From Njordibacter sp028825405 (GTDB lineage Bacteria; Pseudomonadota; Gammaproteobacteria; Pseudomonadales; Balneatricaceae): a stretch of DNA of 64,000 bases. Location: positions 434,001 through 498,000 of the forward strand of contig NZ_CP159829.1 of the NCBI RefSeq assembly GCF_047730065.1. The letters are read 5' to 3'. Below the pieces are notes generated by a model. It had not been told where the DNA came from. It was given only the letters and a program-made list of their open reading frames with translations, and searched no databases. A program made the translations under genes and the position numbers. This document shows, piece by piece, positions 8,825-21,615 of this stretch; the first letter of the stretch is position 1; the number at the start of each line of letters is the position of its first letter.

Positions 8825-9315
8825 TGAGACATATTATTGCCGTATTATTAGAAAATGAAGCCGGCGCTCTATCTCGTGTGGTGGGTTTGTTTTCGCAACG
8901 CAATTTTAATATTGAAACTTTGACTGTTGCTCCTACTGAAGACCCTACTTTGTCGCGTCTTACGGTCACCACATCGGGCAGTGATCGTGTGATCGAGCAA
9001 ATTACCAAACAGCTCAATAAGTTGATAGAAGTAGTGAAGCTCGTAGATCTAACTGAAGGTGAGCATATTGAGCGTGAAATGATGTTGATAAAGCTTAAAG
9101 CTACAGGTCAGCACCGTGATGAGGTAAAGCGTACTGTGGATATATTTCGAGGCCAGATTGTTGACGTGACCAGCAGCATATATACAGTTCAGTTGATTGG
9201 CGATCAGGGAAAGTTAGATGCGTTTATCAGCGCTATAGGCGAAGCTTATGTATTGGAAACCGTAAGAACTGGAGTATCTGGTATTGGCCGTGGTGATAAA
9301 GTATTGAGTATATAG
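8824..9315 (+). CDS. ilvH: Acetolactate synthase, small regulatory subunit
   Basis: IlvH binds IlvI, raises its activity and confers valine feedback inhibition. An N-terminal ACT domain is visible at about residues 2-76 (RHIIAVLLENEAGALSRVVG), followed by the C-terminal ALS_ss_C domain. I start at the ATG at 8824, where TAATG joins the ilvI stop to this start, giving 163 residues, the same as E. coli IlvH. A longer frame opens at 8797 inside ilvI but lacks family similarity before residue 10. The operon ends 30 bases later at a strong terminator. Confidence 0.96.
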   Translation: MRHIIAVLLENEAGALSRVVGLFSQRNFNIETLTVAPTEDPTLSRLTVTTSGSDRVIEQITKQLNKLIEVVKLVDLTEGEHIEREMMLIKLKATGQHRDEVKRTVDIFRGQIVDVTSSIYTVQLIGDQGKLDAFISAIGEAYVLETVRTGVSGIGRGDKVLSI

Positions 9316-9343
9316 TGCGATTCAGGCTCTAATTTGAGCATAC

Positions 9344-9371
9344 AAAAGGCCGTCTTCACGGCCTTTTTTTT
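9344..9371 (+). terminator. Rho-independent terminator of ilvIH
   Basis: The stem AAAAGGCCGT / ACGGCCTTTT with a CTTC tetraloop is followed by an uninterrupted T run. The UUCG-like closing loop and U tract make this a strong terminator. Confidence 0.92.
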
Positions 9372-9441
9372 ATCTAGGGTTTAAATATTGCGCTGTAGGC
9401 ATGTTAAGCTTGCGTCAATCCATTAAAAGAGCAGTCTATTC

Positions 9442-10191
9442 ATGAGTCAAGACCCTACTGATCAGCCCAACAATGAAGAAGTAGCCGCTAAGAAGCCTGC
9501 AAAAGGTGTTTATTTGCTACCTAATAGTTTTACCACAGCATCCCTATTTTCTGGTTTTTATGCGGTCGTAGCTGGCATGAGTGGTGATTTTGAAAATGCG
9601 GCCATCGCCATATTTATCTCTATGGTGTTGGATACGCTTGATGGCAGAGTGGCGCGGCTTACTAATACCACCAGTAAGTTTGGCGCAGAGTATGATAGCT
9701 TAGCTGACGTGGTTGCCTTTGGTGTGGCGCCGGCTCTGGTGTTGTTTTCCTGGTCCTTACAAAGCTTGGGTAATTTTGGCTGGGTGGCTTCCTTTGTCTA
9801 TGTAGCAGGGGGTGCATTAAGGCTAGCGCGTTTCAATGTACAATTGGAGATAGCGGATAGCCGATACTTTACTGGCCTACCCATCCCTGCTGCCGCAGGA
9901 GTTATGGCAGGTATGGTATGGACTGGGGTGGACTATGGCATGGACGGTGAAAGTTTGAGCTACTTGGTCGCAATCGTCACCGCTGCGCTGGGCATATTGA
10001 TGGTTAGCAACTTTAAGTATTATAGTTTTAAAGACCTAGATCTAAAAGGCAAAGTACCTTTTGTGGCGCTACTGGCTGTGGTGCTGCTATTTGCAGTTTA
10101 TTCCTTACAGCCGCCCATTATGTTGGCGTTAACATTTTTAGGTTTTGCAGTGTCTGGCCCAACTTTGTGGTTGTTTAAAATCATTAAGTAA
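9442..10191 (+). CDS. pssA: CDP-diacylglycerol--serine O-phosphatidyltransferase
   Basis: The enzyme makes phosphatidylserine, the precursor of phosphatidylethanolamine, at the inner membrane. The complete CDP-alcohol phosphotransferase motif is present: Asp67, Gly68, Ala71, Arg72, Gly81, Asp85 and Asp89 (DG-x2-AR-x8-G-x3-D-x3-D). The soluble, charged N-terminal 25 residues precede several membrane segments. This is the integral-membrane (type II) PssA found in Pseudomonas and relatives, not the peripheral E. coli type. Its position after ilvIH matches the order in Pseudomonas. It has its own terminator and is separated from ilvH by one, so it is likely transcribed separately. Confidence 0.94.
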   Translation: MSQDPTDQPNNEEVAAKKPAKGVYLLPNSFTTASLFSGFYAVVAGMSGDFENAAIAIFISMVLDTLDGRVARLTNTTSKFGAEYDSLADVVAFGVAPALVLFSWSLQSLGNFGWVASFVYVAGGALRLARFNVQLEIADSRYFTGLPIPAAAGVMAGMVWTGVDYGMDGESLSYLVAIVTAALGILMVSNFKYYSFKDLDLKGKVPFVALLAVVLLFAVYSLQPPIMLALTFLGFAVSGPTLWLFKIIK

Positions 10192-10214
10192 ACATACAGC
10201 TATAGCGGTGTTGT

Positions 10215-10241
10215 AAAAAGGCGCCTTGGCGCCTTTTTTTG
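10215..10241 (+). terminator. Rho-independent terminator of pssA
   Basis: AAAAAGGCGCC and GGCGCCTTTTTTT form a GC-rich palindromic stem with a TT loop followed by a T run. It insulates pssA from the rRNA operon promoters. Confidence 0.9.
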
Positions 10242-10262
10242 TGCCTCATTGCCTTAAACCGC

Positions 10263-10290
10263 TTGTGCTTTGCCGTGCGATGGATATAAT
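10263..10290 (+). promoter_or_regulatory. Candidate distal rrn promoter
   Basis: TTGTGC at 10263-10268 and a perfect TATAAT at 10285-10290 are 16 bases apart. The -35 match is weak (3 of 6), but the -10 is ideal. The position, about 480 bases before 16S, fits the distal member of a tandem rrn promoter pair. Confidence 0.5.
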
Positions 10291-10423
10291 GGCGCTCCCT
10301 TGTTAAAGGGGCCTGTGACACGCCTTAAGCGAGTCGTTAAAAGGCCTTGTAAAACAAAGGTCTGGCAAAATCCTAAGGGACGCGTCAGGGATCGAAATAA
10401 AGTGGTTATTTACACCATTTCGA

Positions 10424-10451
10424 TTGACGGCGAGGATTACTTCGGTATAAT
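10424..10451 (+). promoter_or_regulatory. Main rrn promoter
   Basis: TTGACG at 10424-10429 and TATAAT at 10446-10451 are 16 bases apart. This is a near-consensus sigma-70 promoter with the short spacer typical of rRNA promoters. The start point would be near 10458, giving a leader of roughly 290 bases that contains boxA. Confidence 0.88.
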
Positions 10452-10457
10452 ACGTCA

Positions 10458-10744
10458 CCTCGGTTGAGCGCACTGCTTTAGGGCAAATCATTCAATCGAC
10501 CGCTCTTTAACAATTTAATCAAGTAATTCGTGTGGGCGTTTGTTGGATTGGCAATAAGACCTGAACCCTTTCTTCGGAATAAGGTTGAGGCAACGATCAA
10601 ACAGACGACTCGTGAATTCATTTAATATTGGCTTTTATGCTTGGCTTCGGTCGAGGATGGAGGTCAGCGTAATTAAGTTTACAGTAAGAGTTTGAGCAAA
10701 AAATTAGATGATCTTTTCTTCGGGATTGATTGTCGAACATTTTT
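10458..10744 (+). other. rRNA leader with boxA antitermination signal
   Basis: The transcribed leader carries GCTCTTTAACA at 10502-10512, matching the boxA sequence bound by NusB/NusE during rRNA antitermination. Downstream is the conserved GTGTGGGCGTTTG stretch seen in gammaproteobacterial rrn leaders. The rest of the leader should pair with the 16S-23S spacer to form the RNase III processing stalk, but I did not resolve that pairing. Confidence 0.75.
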
Positions 10745-12289
<1,545 letters not shown>

Positions 12290-12691
12290 AACGCAAAGCC
12301 ACCCGGCAAGCGCTCACAACGAATTACTTGATTAAAGAATGAGAGCTGACGCAAGTCAGCCCTCATTGTTAAAGGCTGTCTGGCGTATGCTGGGCCTGCT
12401 CTTTAAAAAAATGGATTTGTGATATCGATTGATGGATTGGCCCCGAGCCATGAAGTTAATCAGCGTTTAAACACATCGTCACCAGCGGTTGTGTTTAGAC
12501 AAAACGTTGCAACGTCTTCTAGCGATCACGTTGTAACAAAGTTTAGGTAATACACAGTTAATTATTCAATTTCTAATTAACTGATTATGTGTTTTATCGA
12601 GCGACTTATCCGAAGGCCCTAGCGATAGGGTTTATCGTAAACTTGATTGAAAGTAATTTGTCAGAATTACTGCGACCCTTTTGGGTTATAT
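12290..12691 (+). other. 16S-23S internal spacer without tRNA genes
   Basis: The spacer is about 402 bases and contains no cloverleaf or CCA-ended tRNA that I can find, whereas most gammaproteobacterial spacers hold tRNA-Ile/Ala or tRNA-Glu. It contains a boxA-like TGCTCTTTAAAA at 12397-12408. It also has a strong hairpin at 12338-12367, with AATGAG and GCTGAC pairing to GTCAGC and CTCATT around one A-C mismatch, capped by a GCAA tetraloop. The last part should pair with the region after 23S to form the pre-23S stalk. Confidence 0.8.
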
Positions 12692-15580
<2,889 letters not shown>

Positions 15581-15735
15581 ATAACGCCAAAAGCGTTGTA
15601 CAAGCGAAGAAGTACGATTAAGTTTACGAAGGATAAGTGCTTGATAAGCGCATGATGTAGGACCTAGACAGTGGATATCACAGATTCAAGGATGTAGATT
15701 GATTGTAGGATTGATTGATCTTCATTCACCTTTTT
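15581..15735 (+). other. 23S-5S spacer
   Basis: This transcribed spacer carries no tRNA or ORF. Its first part contains AACGCCAAAAGCGTT, a small hairpin, and should contribute to the 23S processing stalk. A T run directly precedes 5S. Confidence 0.6.
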
Positions 15736-15855
15736 TGCTTGGCGACCATAGCGAGATGGAACCACCTGACCCCATTCCGAACTCAGAAGTGAAACGTTTT
15801 AGCGCCGATGGTAGTGTGGGGTTTCCCCATGTGAGAGTAGGTCATCGCCAAGCAC
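15736..15855 (+). rRNA. rrf: 5S ribosomal RNA
   Basis: TGCTTGGCGACC at the 5' end pairs with the 3' CGCCAAGCA, forming helix I. The interior carries the conserved CCACCTGACCCCATTCCGAA and GAAACG blocks and the GATGGTAGTGTGGGG arm. The 120-base length is normal. Confidence 0.97.
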
Positions 15856-15919
15856 CTCATTTAATAAGAAAGCCTCAATGCTCACGCACTGGGGCTTTTT
15901 TATTGGGCGCTTGAAAGCC
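15843..15919 (+). repeat. 77-bp direct repeat, copy 1 (5S 3' end plus terminator)
   Basis: This copy spans the last 13 bases of 5S rRNA, the linker and the rrn terminator, and recurs at 16068-16144 with two substitutions in 77 bases. It is the parental copy because it is joined to the full 5S gene. Confidence 0.92.
15868..15902 (+). terminator. rrn operon terminator
   Basis: AAAGCCTCA and TGGGGCTTT form a stem (one G-U pair) enclosing a small inner TG/CA hairpin, followed by a T run. It is the first terminator after 5S. Confidence 0.88.
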
Positions 15920-16052
15920 CTGATGTTACGATGAACTTCTCTCACATGGACACCAACAGCGCAGCTTGCTGCTGCACACCATGTGTTAGTAGGGTGAGAC
16001 TGGCGCACTTGGCAAAGCAGGGCTTTGCGCCACTTGAACGACCCGCCTCTTC

Positions 16053-16082
16053 GATGTGGGGCCGGGCCATCGCCAAGCACCT
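16053..16082 (+). pseudogene. Remnant of a second 5S rRNA gene (3' end only)
   Basis: GATGTGGGG followed by GGCCATCGCCAAGCAC resembles the 3' end of the upstream 5S gene, where GTGTGGGG precedes GGTCATCGCCAAGCAC. The central arm bases between these blocks are missing, and no 5' half is present. The copy is joined to the second terminator repeat. It is best read as the leftover of a tandem 5S duplication and cannot form a functional 5S. Confidence 0.65.
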
Positions 16083-16144
16083 CATTTAATAAGAAAGCCT
16101 CAATGCTCACGCACTGAGGCTTTTTTATTGGGCGCTTAAAAGCC
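16068..16144 (+). repeat. 77-bp direct repeat, copy 2 (5S tail plus terminator)
   Basis: This copy matches 15843-15919 at 75 of 77 positions. It includes a second terminator at about 16093-16128 whose stem AAGCCTCA / TGAGGCTT is perfectly paired, unlike copy 1. It provides a back-up terminator for the rRNA operon. Confidence 0.92.
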
Positions 16145-16327
16145 ATGCGTGAGCCTAACGGACCCAAGCAATCTAACTGCGCAGGTATTGAATTAGCCCG
16201 CGGGGAGCATCAAGATGGGTGGTGAAACGATATTTCATGCCAAGGGGGAGCAGATGCTTATCCTGTAGTCTCTTGCAGCATCATCGAAACCCACCAATAC
16301 ACACAATGTAATTACTTATACAGTTAG

Positions 16328-17674
16328 TTAGTGTGGTACTACCTGCTCAACCTTAACCATTGCATGACCATCAACTAAGCTAAGTTTTAATTTTTGCTTA
16401 GCATTGATCTGCCCCGTCTCTGTGATGACCGTGCCTTGTTCATTTTGGGTGACGCTATAGCCTCGCGACAAAGTGTGCAGTGGACTTAACTGATTAAGCT
16501 GTGTTGCAAGGCTCGAAAATCTTTGTGATTGTTGACTTAATGATGACTTCTGAGCCGTTGTTAAGCGTTGACTTAACTGCATGACATGGCGAGTATGAGA
16601 CTTAATAAATACATTTGGATTACTACTTAACAGGCTAGCCTGCCTTTGATTATACCTTCCATGCTTTGTCTGTAAGTTCTTTAGCGCAGCCTGTTCTAAC
16701 CTTGCTTGAATATGGTCTAAGCGTTGGCTTTGATCGTTGAGAGATTGGCCTGGGTGTTTGAGCAACGCGCGCAAACGAGCGACATCTAATTGTTGATGTT
16801 GCAGGTGTTTGTGCCACTGTTGGCGTAACTGGCGTTCAAGTTGACCCACTCTGTAGACAAGTTCACCTTGGTCTTGACTGACGAGTTCGGCAGCTGCCGA
16901 GGGAGTAGGCATGCGGCAATCTGCCGCAAAGTCAGCAATGGTAAAATCAGTTTCGTGACCTACAGCACTCACCGTGGGAATGCGACTGGCATAAATAGTG
17001 CGAGCTAAATGCTCATCATTATAACTCCAAAGATCCTCGATTGAGCCACCACCGCGGGTGATTACGATGACGTCGTGTTGACCTAAAAGATTACAAAGTT
17101 CAATGGCTTTAGCACTTTCAAAAGCGGCATTTGGGCCTTGCACAGTCACTGGTAATAGGTCGACAGCTAGACTAGGCATGCGTTGTTGTAATACTTTCAA
17201 AAAGTCATGAATAGCAGCACCGTCGGCGGAACTGATAACAGCTATGCGCTGACAATGAGATGGAATAGCGCGCTTATGTTGTTCCTCAAATAAGCCTTCA
17301 TCCAGCAGTTTTTGCTTTAAGGCCACAAAAGCCTGCTGCAAGTTACCACTACCTGCGAGCTGAATTTTTTCGCCAATGAGTTGATAGTCGCCGCGCCCAG
17401 GGTAAATACTAACCTTGGCTTGGAAGTGCACCAAATCACCTTCTTTTGGGCTAAAGTCACAATATAGATTACGATTGCGAAACATGGCGCAACTCACCTG
17501 TCCGTCCATATCTTTAAGACGGAAGTACCAATGCCCAGATCGCGCTGCGGTAAAGCCTGAAATTTCACCAATAACCGTCACTATACCAAAGCGACTTTCT
17601 AACAAAGTCCTGGCAGCGTGGTTTAGCTCGCTTACTTGCCAAATACGCTCAATGGGGGTGTCTGAACTACTCAT
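16328..17674 (-). CDS. xseA: Exodeoxyribonuclease VII large subunit
   Basis: XseA is the catalytic subunit of a single-strand-specific exonuclease that works with several XseB subunits. An N-terminal OB-fold DNA-binding domain (about residues 10-100) is followed by the catalytic domain with the family block GGGSIEDLWSYNDE and the conserved GHETDFTIADFAADCRMPTPSAAAE region. The C-terminal half is a long Gln-rich coiled coil. The ATG at 17674 follows AAGG at a good distance. A longer frame from 17695 adds seven unlikely residues. The 448-residue length is close to E. coli (456). It is divergent from guaB, a common arrangement. Confidence 0.95.
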   Translation of the reverse strand: MSSSDTPIERIWQVSELNHAARTLLESRFGIVTVIGEISGFTAARSGHWYFRLKDMDGQVSCAMFRNRNLYCDFSPKEGDLVHFQAKVSIYPGRGDYQLIGEKIQLAGSGNLQQAFVALKQKLLDEGLFEEQHKRAIPSHCQRIAVISSADGAAIHDFLKVLQQRMPSLAVDLLPVTVQGPNAAFESAKAIELCNLLGQHDVIVITRGGGSIEDLWSYNDEHLARTIYASRIPTVSAVGHETDFTIADFAADCRMPTPSAAAELVSQDQGELVYRVGQLERQLRQQWHKHLQHQQLDVARLRALLKHPGQSLNDQSQRLDHIQARLEQAALKNLQTKHGRYNQRQASLLSSNPNVFIKSHTRHVMQLSQRLTTAQKSSLSQQSQRFSSLATQLNQLSPLHTLSRGYSVTQNEQGTVITETGQINAKQKLKLSLVDGHAMVKVEQVVPH

Positions 17675-17774
17675 GTAAGGCCTTGATCTGAGCAATAGAA
17701 TTTAGCTATAAATGATACACCAAAAGCACTAAGAAAAGATCCTAGGCCTATGGTCATGGTCTAGGTTTTTCCAG

Positions 17775-17780
17775 TATAAT
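17775..17780 (+). promoter_or_regulatory. -10 element of the guaBA promoter
   Basis: A perfect TATAAT lies 37 bases before the guaB ATG, between the divergent xseA and guaB genes. The -35 region is poor (TGGTCA about 18 bases upstream), which suggests an activated or growth-rate-controlled promoter. I see no clear PurR operator. Confidence 0.5.
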
Positions 17781-17816
17781 GTAGCGTTTCCTTTCACCTA
17801 TTAAAAGGATGCACCC

Positions 17817-19286
17817 ATGCTACGACTTGCCGAAGAAGCCCTCACGTTTGATGACGTACTCTTAGTACCCGGTTATTCGGAGGTGCTGCCCAAAGATGTT
17901 CACCTGCAAACTCATATTGCCCGCGACTTACCTTTAAATATCCCCCTTGCCTCTGCTGCTATGGACACTGTGACCGAGGCACGCTTGGCTATTGCCATTG
18001 CCCAAGAAGGTGGCATTGGTATCGTTCACAAAAATCTCACTGTTGCCGAGCAAGCCGAACAAGTTTTACGCGTTAAAAAGCATGAGAGTGGTGTAGTCAA
18101 AGATCCAGTAACCTGTTCATCTGACATGACTGTTGGAGACCTACAAAGTTTGGCGGCCAAAACAGGCTTTTCGGGCTTTCCGGTAGTGGATAATGGTTTG
18201 TTGGTTGGTATTGTGACAAGTCGTGATATGCGCTTTGAAAACCATGTTGACGCGCGCGTAGATACCATTATGACCACCAAAGACAACTTAGTCACCGTCG
18301 AACCCGGAGTAGATCAGGATACGGTGCGTAACTTACTGCGTAGGCACCGTATTGAGCGCGTATTAGTGGTGGATGAAAACTTTTCCCTGCAAGGCATGAT
18401 GACGGTGAAAGATATGTACCGTGCTAAAGCTTATCCCAATGCATGTAAAGATGCACAAGGTAGCTTGCGAGTGGGTGCTGCAGTAGGTACGGGGACAGAA
18501 ACTGAAGCTCGGGTCACGGCCTTAGTTGGGGCTGGGGTTGATTTAATTATTGTTGATACCGCCCACGGTCATTCTGCGGGGGTGATAGAGTGGGTTCGCT
18601 GGGTTAAGGCAAACTTTCCCCACGTGCAAGTAGTGGGTGGAAATATTGCAACCGCTGAGGCTGCTGAAGCCCTAGCTGATGCTGGAGCAGATGGTGTTAA
18701 AGTAGGCATTGGTCCCGGTTCTATATGTACCACGCGCATTGTAGCGGGTATTGGTGTGCCACAAATTACTGCAGTAGCCAATGTGGCAGCGGTGATGAGT
18801 CCCCGTGGTATTCCTGTGATTGCAGATGGGGGCGTACGCTATTCTGGTGACTTAGCCAAAGCCATCGCCGCGGGCGCGAGTGTCGTGATGGCTGGCAGTT
18901 TGTTGGCGGGAACAGATGAAGCACCGGGTGAGGTTGAACTATTTCAGGGCCGCGCGTATAAAGCTTATCGTGGTATGGGCTCGATTGGAGCCATGGGTCA
19001 AACCCAAGGTTCTAGTGATCGTTATTTTCAAAGTACCGATGAGGGAGTAGAGAAGCTTGTTCCAGAGGGCATTGAAGGTCGCGTAGCATGTAAGGGCCCC
19101 ATGGCTGCGATTGTGCATCAAATGATGGGTGGTTTGCGGGCCAGCATGGGCTACACAGGCTGTGCCAATATGGAACAAATGCGCACCATTCCAACTTTTA
19201 CCCGCATAACTAGTGCTGGTATGAGAGAAAGCCATGTTCATGACGTGACAATTACCAAAGAAGCGCCCAACTATCGGGCTAAATAA
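17817..19286 (+). CDS. guaB: Inosine-5'-monophosphate dehydrogenase
   Basis: GuaB oxidises IMP to XMP with NAD, the committed step to GMP. The beta/alpha barrel is interrupted by a CBS-domain pair at about residues 93-205 that senses nucleotides. The catalytic loop GIGPGSICTTRIVAG places the active-site cysteine at residue 304. The mobile flap region with the RGMGS motif is also visible. The length of 489 is one more than E. coli. guaA follows after 100 bases, forming the guaBA operon. Confidence 0.97.
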   Translation: MLRLAEEALTFDDVLLVPGYSEVLPKDVHLQTHIARDLPLNIPLASAAMDTVTEARLAIAIAQEGGIGIVHKNLTVAEQAEQVLRVKKHESGVVKDPVTCSSDMTVGDLQSLAAKTGFSGFPVVDNGLLVGIVTSRDMRFENHVDARVDTIMTTKDNLVTVEPGVDQDTVRNLLRRHRIERVLVVDENFSLQGMMTVKDMYRAKAYPNACKDAQGSLRVGAAVGTGTETEARVTALVGAGVDLIIVDTAHGHSAGVIEWVRWVKANFPHVQVVGGNIATAEAAEALADAGADGVKVGIGPGSICTTRIVAGIGVPQITAVANVAAVMSPRGIPVIADGGVRYSGDLAKAIAAGASVVMAGSLLAGTDEAPGEVELFQGRAYKAYRGMGSIGAMGQTQGSSDRYFQSTDEGVEKLVPEGIEGRVACKGPMAAIVHQMMGGLRASMGYTGCANMEQMRTIPTFTRITSAGMRESHVHDVTITKEAPNYRAK

Positions 19287-19386
19287 GCCGTACTAATCAA
19301 CTTGGCTAAGTAATTAGCTGCTGATTTTAATTAACACGGTTCTAGACTCCTCATAGAGCTAAAGCCCATTCACGGAGTGACACACG

Positions 19387-20958
19387 ATGCAGGACATCCA
19401 TGCACAACGGATTCTCATCTTGGATTTTGGTTCCCAATACACACAATTAATTGCCCGTAGAGTTCGGGAAATTGGTGTTTATTGTGAAATCCGTGCTTAT
19501 GACATGAACGAGCAAGCGATTCTTGATTTTGCCCCTAAAGGTATTATATTGGCTGGCGGCCCAGAGTCTGTGACCGAAGTTCATAGCCCGCGTGCACCGG
19601 CAGTTGTTTTTCAAATGAATGTGCCTGTGCTAGGCATTTGTTATGGTATGCAAACCATGGCAGAGCAGTTGGGGGGCAAGGTTAGCGCATCAGACGAGCG
19701 CGAATTTGGTTATGCCAACGTGCAAGTAGAAACAGCAGGTGCACTGCTTAAAGACATTCATGACGACCTGCAGGCTGATACATGCAGTTTAAACGTTTGG
19801 ATGAGCCATGGTGACAAGGTCACGCAGATGCCTGAAGACTTTACCTGCATGGCATCCACAGATAGTGCGCCTATTGCTGGCATGAGTAATGAAGCAAAAC
19901 GCTTTTATGGCTTACAGTTTCATCCAGAGGTGACTCACACTAACCAAGGTGGTGCGATTCTCGAACGTTTTGTGAGTGATATTTGTGGTTGTGAAGGTTT
20001 ATGGACTGCAAGTAATATTATTGATGATGCCATTGGGACTGTGCGTCATAAGGTAGGCAAAGACATCGTATTGCTGGGTCTTTCGGGTGGCGTAGATTCA
20101 TCTGTTGTGGCGGCATTACTGCACAAGGCCATTGGTGACCAACTGGTGTGTGTATTTGTTGACAATGGTTTGTTGCGTCTTAATGAAGGCGACCAAGTAA
20201 TGCAGATGTTTGCTGAAAATATGGGTGTGCGAGTCATTCGAGCAGACGCACAAGCATTGTTTCTTGATAACCTTAAGGGCGTCTCAGATCCAGAGGCCAA
20301 ACGTAAAGTCATCGGCAATACTTTTATCGATGTATTTGATGCTGAAGCTACTAAAATTACCAATGTGAAGTGGCTCGCCCAAGGAACTATTTATCCGGAT
20401 GTCATCGAGTCCGCGGCTGCAGAAACGGGTAAGGCCCATGTCATAAAATCCCATCACAACGTGGGCGGTTTGCCAGCTGACATGGCTTTTGAGTTAGTGG
20501 AACCACTGCGTGAATTATTTAAAGACGAAGTACGAAAAATTGGTTTAGAACTTGGCTTACCATACAACATGGTTTACCGTCATCCCTTCCCAGGTCCTGG
20601 TCTTGGGGTGCGCATATTAGGTGAAGTGAAACAAGAATATGCCGACATTCTGCGTTTAGCTGATGCCATTTTCATGGAAGAATTACATACATCGGGCTGG
20701 TACCAAAAAACCAGTCAAGCCTTTGTGGTCTTCCTACCCGTCAAATCTGTAGGTGTGGTGGGTGATGGACGTCGCTATGAGTGGGTAGTTAGTCTAAGAG
20801 CGGTAGAAACAATCGACTTTATGACCGCTCGTTGGGCCCACCTTCCCTATGAACTATTGGAAAAAGTCTCGGGTCGAATTATTAACGAAATAGCAGGTAT
20901 CTCTCGGGTTGCCTATGATGTTTCCAGTAAACCCCCTGCCACTATTGAGTGGGAATGA
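19387..20958 (+). CDS. guaA: GMP synthase (glutamine-hydrolysing)
   Basis: GuaA aminates XMP to GMP using glutamine and ATP. A class I glutamine amidotransferase domain (residues 1-200) carries the nucleophile Cys85 in GICYGMQ and the His/Glu pair in QFHPEVTHT. The ATP-pyrophosphatase domain follows, with SGGVDS at 233-238, and the C-terminal dimerisation domain ends KPPATIEWE. The 523-residue length is normal (E. coli 525). The last codons lie inside a 16-bp sequence repeated 675 bases downstream, marking this 3' end as the insertion point of the mini-island that follows. Confidence 0.97.
   Translation: MQDIHAQRILILDFGSQYTQLIARRVREIGVYCEIRAYDMNEQAILDFAPKGIILAGGPESVTEVHSPRAPAVVFQMNVPVLGICYGMQTMAEQLGGKVSASDEREFGYANVQVETAGALLKDIHDDLQADTCSLNVWMSHGDKVTQMPEDFTCMASTDSAPIAGMSNEAKRFYGLQFHPEVTHTNQGGAILERFVSDICGCEGLWTASNIIDDAIGTVRHKVGKDIVLLGLSGGVDSSVVAALLHKAIGDQLVCVFVDNGLLRLNEGDQVMQMFAENMGVRVIRADAQALFLDNLKGVSDPEAKRKVIGNTFIDVFDAEATKITNVKWLAQGTIYPDVIESAAAETGKAHVIKSHHNVGGLPADMAFELVEPLRELFKDEVRKIGLELGLPYNMVYRHPFPGPGLGVRILGEVKQEYADILRLADAIFMEELHTSGWYQKTSQAFVVFLPVKSVGVVGDGRRYEWVVSLRAVETIDFMTARWAHLPYELLEKVSGRIINEIAGISRVAYDVSSKPPATIEWE
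20941..20956 (+). repeat. Candidate left attachment site in the guaA 3' end
   Basis: ACTATTGAGTGGGAAT encodes the TIEWE end of GuaA. It matches 21616-21631 at 15 of 16 bases, with a 13-base perfect core ATTGAGTGGGAAT. Confidence 0.75.
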
Positions 20959-21104
20959 TGAAGTATATTTAAGTCATTGAAAGTATTTACTAAAAAATTT
21001 ATAGTGACAAAATTATGAAAAGTTAAGCCGTTGATAAAATGAGGTTATTTTTTCGGTGTTACAAAGAAACCTACAAACTATAGGAACAATTGCGAAACGT
21101 AGAA

Positions 21105-21545
21105 ATGGCTGAAAAAATATCAATAGAATTAAACATAAGAATTTATGAGCATACAGATATGGAAGACATCATTCATATTTGGGAAGAGTGCGGTTTGATA
21201 AGAAGTTGGAATAACCCAAAATTAGATATTGAGCGTAAAGTAAACATACAAAAAGATTTGTTTTTTGTCGGTGAACTCTCAAACAAAATAATTGCTACCG
21301 CTATGTTTGGTTATGATGGACATAGAGGATGGTTAAACTACTTGGCAGTTCTTCCTAAATACCAAAAAAGTGGCTTTGGAAAACAGTTGTTAGAATTTGG
21401 AGAGAAGATACTTGTTGATAAAGGCTGCCCAAAAATAAACCTTCAAATCAGAGCAGATAACAAAGAAGCGATAAACTTTTATAAGGCAGTTGGCTACAGT
21501 GAAGATGAAGTAATCAGTTTTGGAAAAAGGTTGATTGAAGATTGA
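21105..21545 (+). CDS. GNAT-family acetyltransferase (YpeA-like)
   Basis: The protein resembles E. coli YpeA and related GCN5-type acetyltransferases: an N-terminal IRIYEHTDMEDIIHIWEECG segment, then FGYDGHRGWLNYLAVLPKYQ, and the acetyl-CoA pyrophosphate loop QKSGFGKQLL near residues 90-100. The end, SFGKRLIED, is also YpeA-like. The substrate is unknown; small molecules or protein N-termini are possible. I use the ATG at 21105, but a TTG at 21090 has AGGA only 4 bases upstream and could be used. The base composition is much more AT-rich than neighbouring guaA and tadA, which supports acquisition by transfer. It is the only gene of the guaA mini-island. Confidence 0.85.
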   Translation: MAEKISIELNIRIYEHTDMEDIIHIWEECGLIRSWNNPKLDIERKVNIQKDLFFVGELSNKIIATAMFGYDGHRGWLNYLAVLPKYQKSGFGKQLLEFGEKILVDKGCPKINLQIRADNKEAINFYKAVGYSEDEVISFGKRLIED

Positions 21546-21615
21546 GCCATCTACTTACAAAGCACTTACATAGTGAAAATAAAATACAATAAAATCAATG
21601 ACCTATTCGATGTGT

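Larger units (their letters stand above)
15903..16327. other. Gene-free region between the rrn operon and xseA
   Basis: No gene is seen here. The stretch between the two repeat copies contains an inverted repeat (CACATGG near 15946 with CCATGTG near 15978) and a GGCGCA / TGCGCC hairpin near 16004-16032. Neither resembles the 5' part of 5S rRNA. The region after 16145 has no clear structure and should hold only the 3' flank of xseA. Confidence 0.55.

Noticed and set aside
10270..10491. Two overlapping ORFs upstream of 16S
   Set aside because: They span the rrn promoters and leader, and neither shows coding signals.
12338..12367. A rho-independent terminator in the 16S-23S spacer
   Set aside because: The hairpin is strong but has no U run and lies within an antiterminated rRNA transcript, so it is more likely a processing or structural element.
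15799..16167. A 122-codon minus-strand ORF with an internal repeat
   Set aside because: It is antisense to 5S rRNA and the duplicated terminator; the protein repeat only mirrors the 77-bp DNA repeat.
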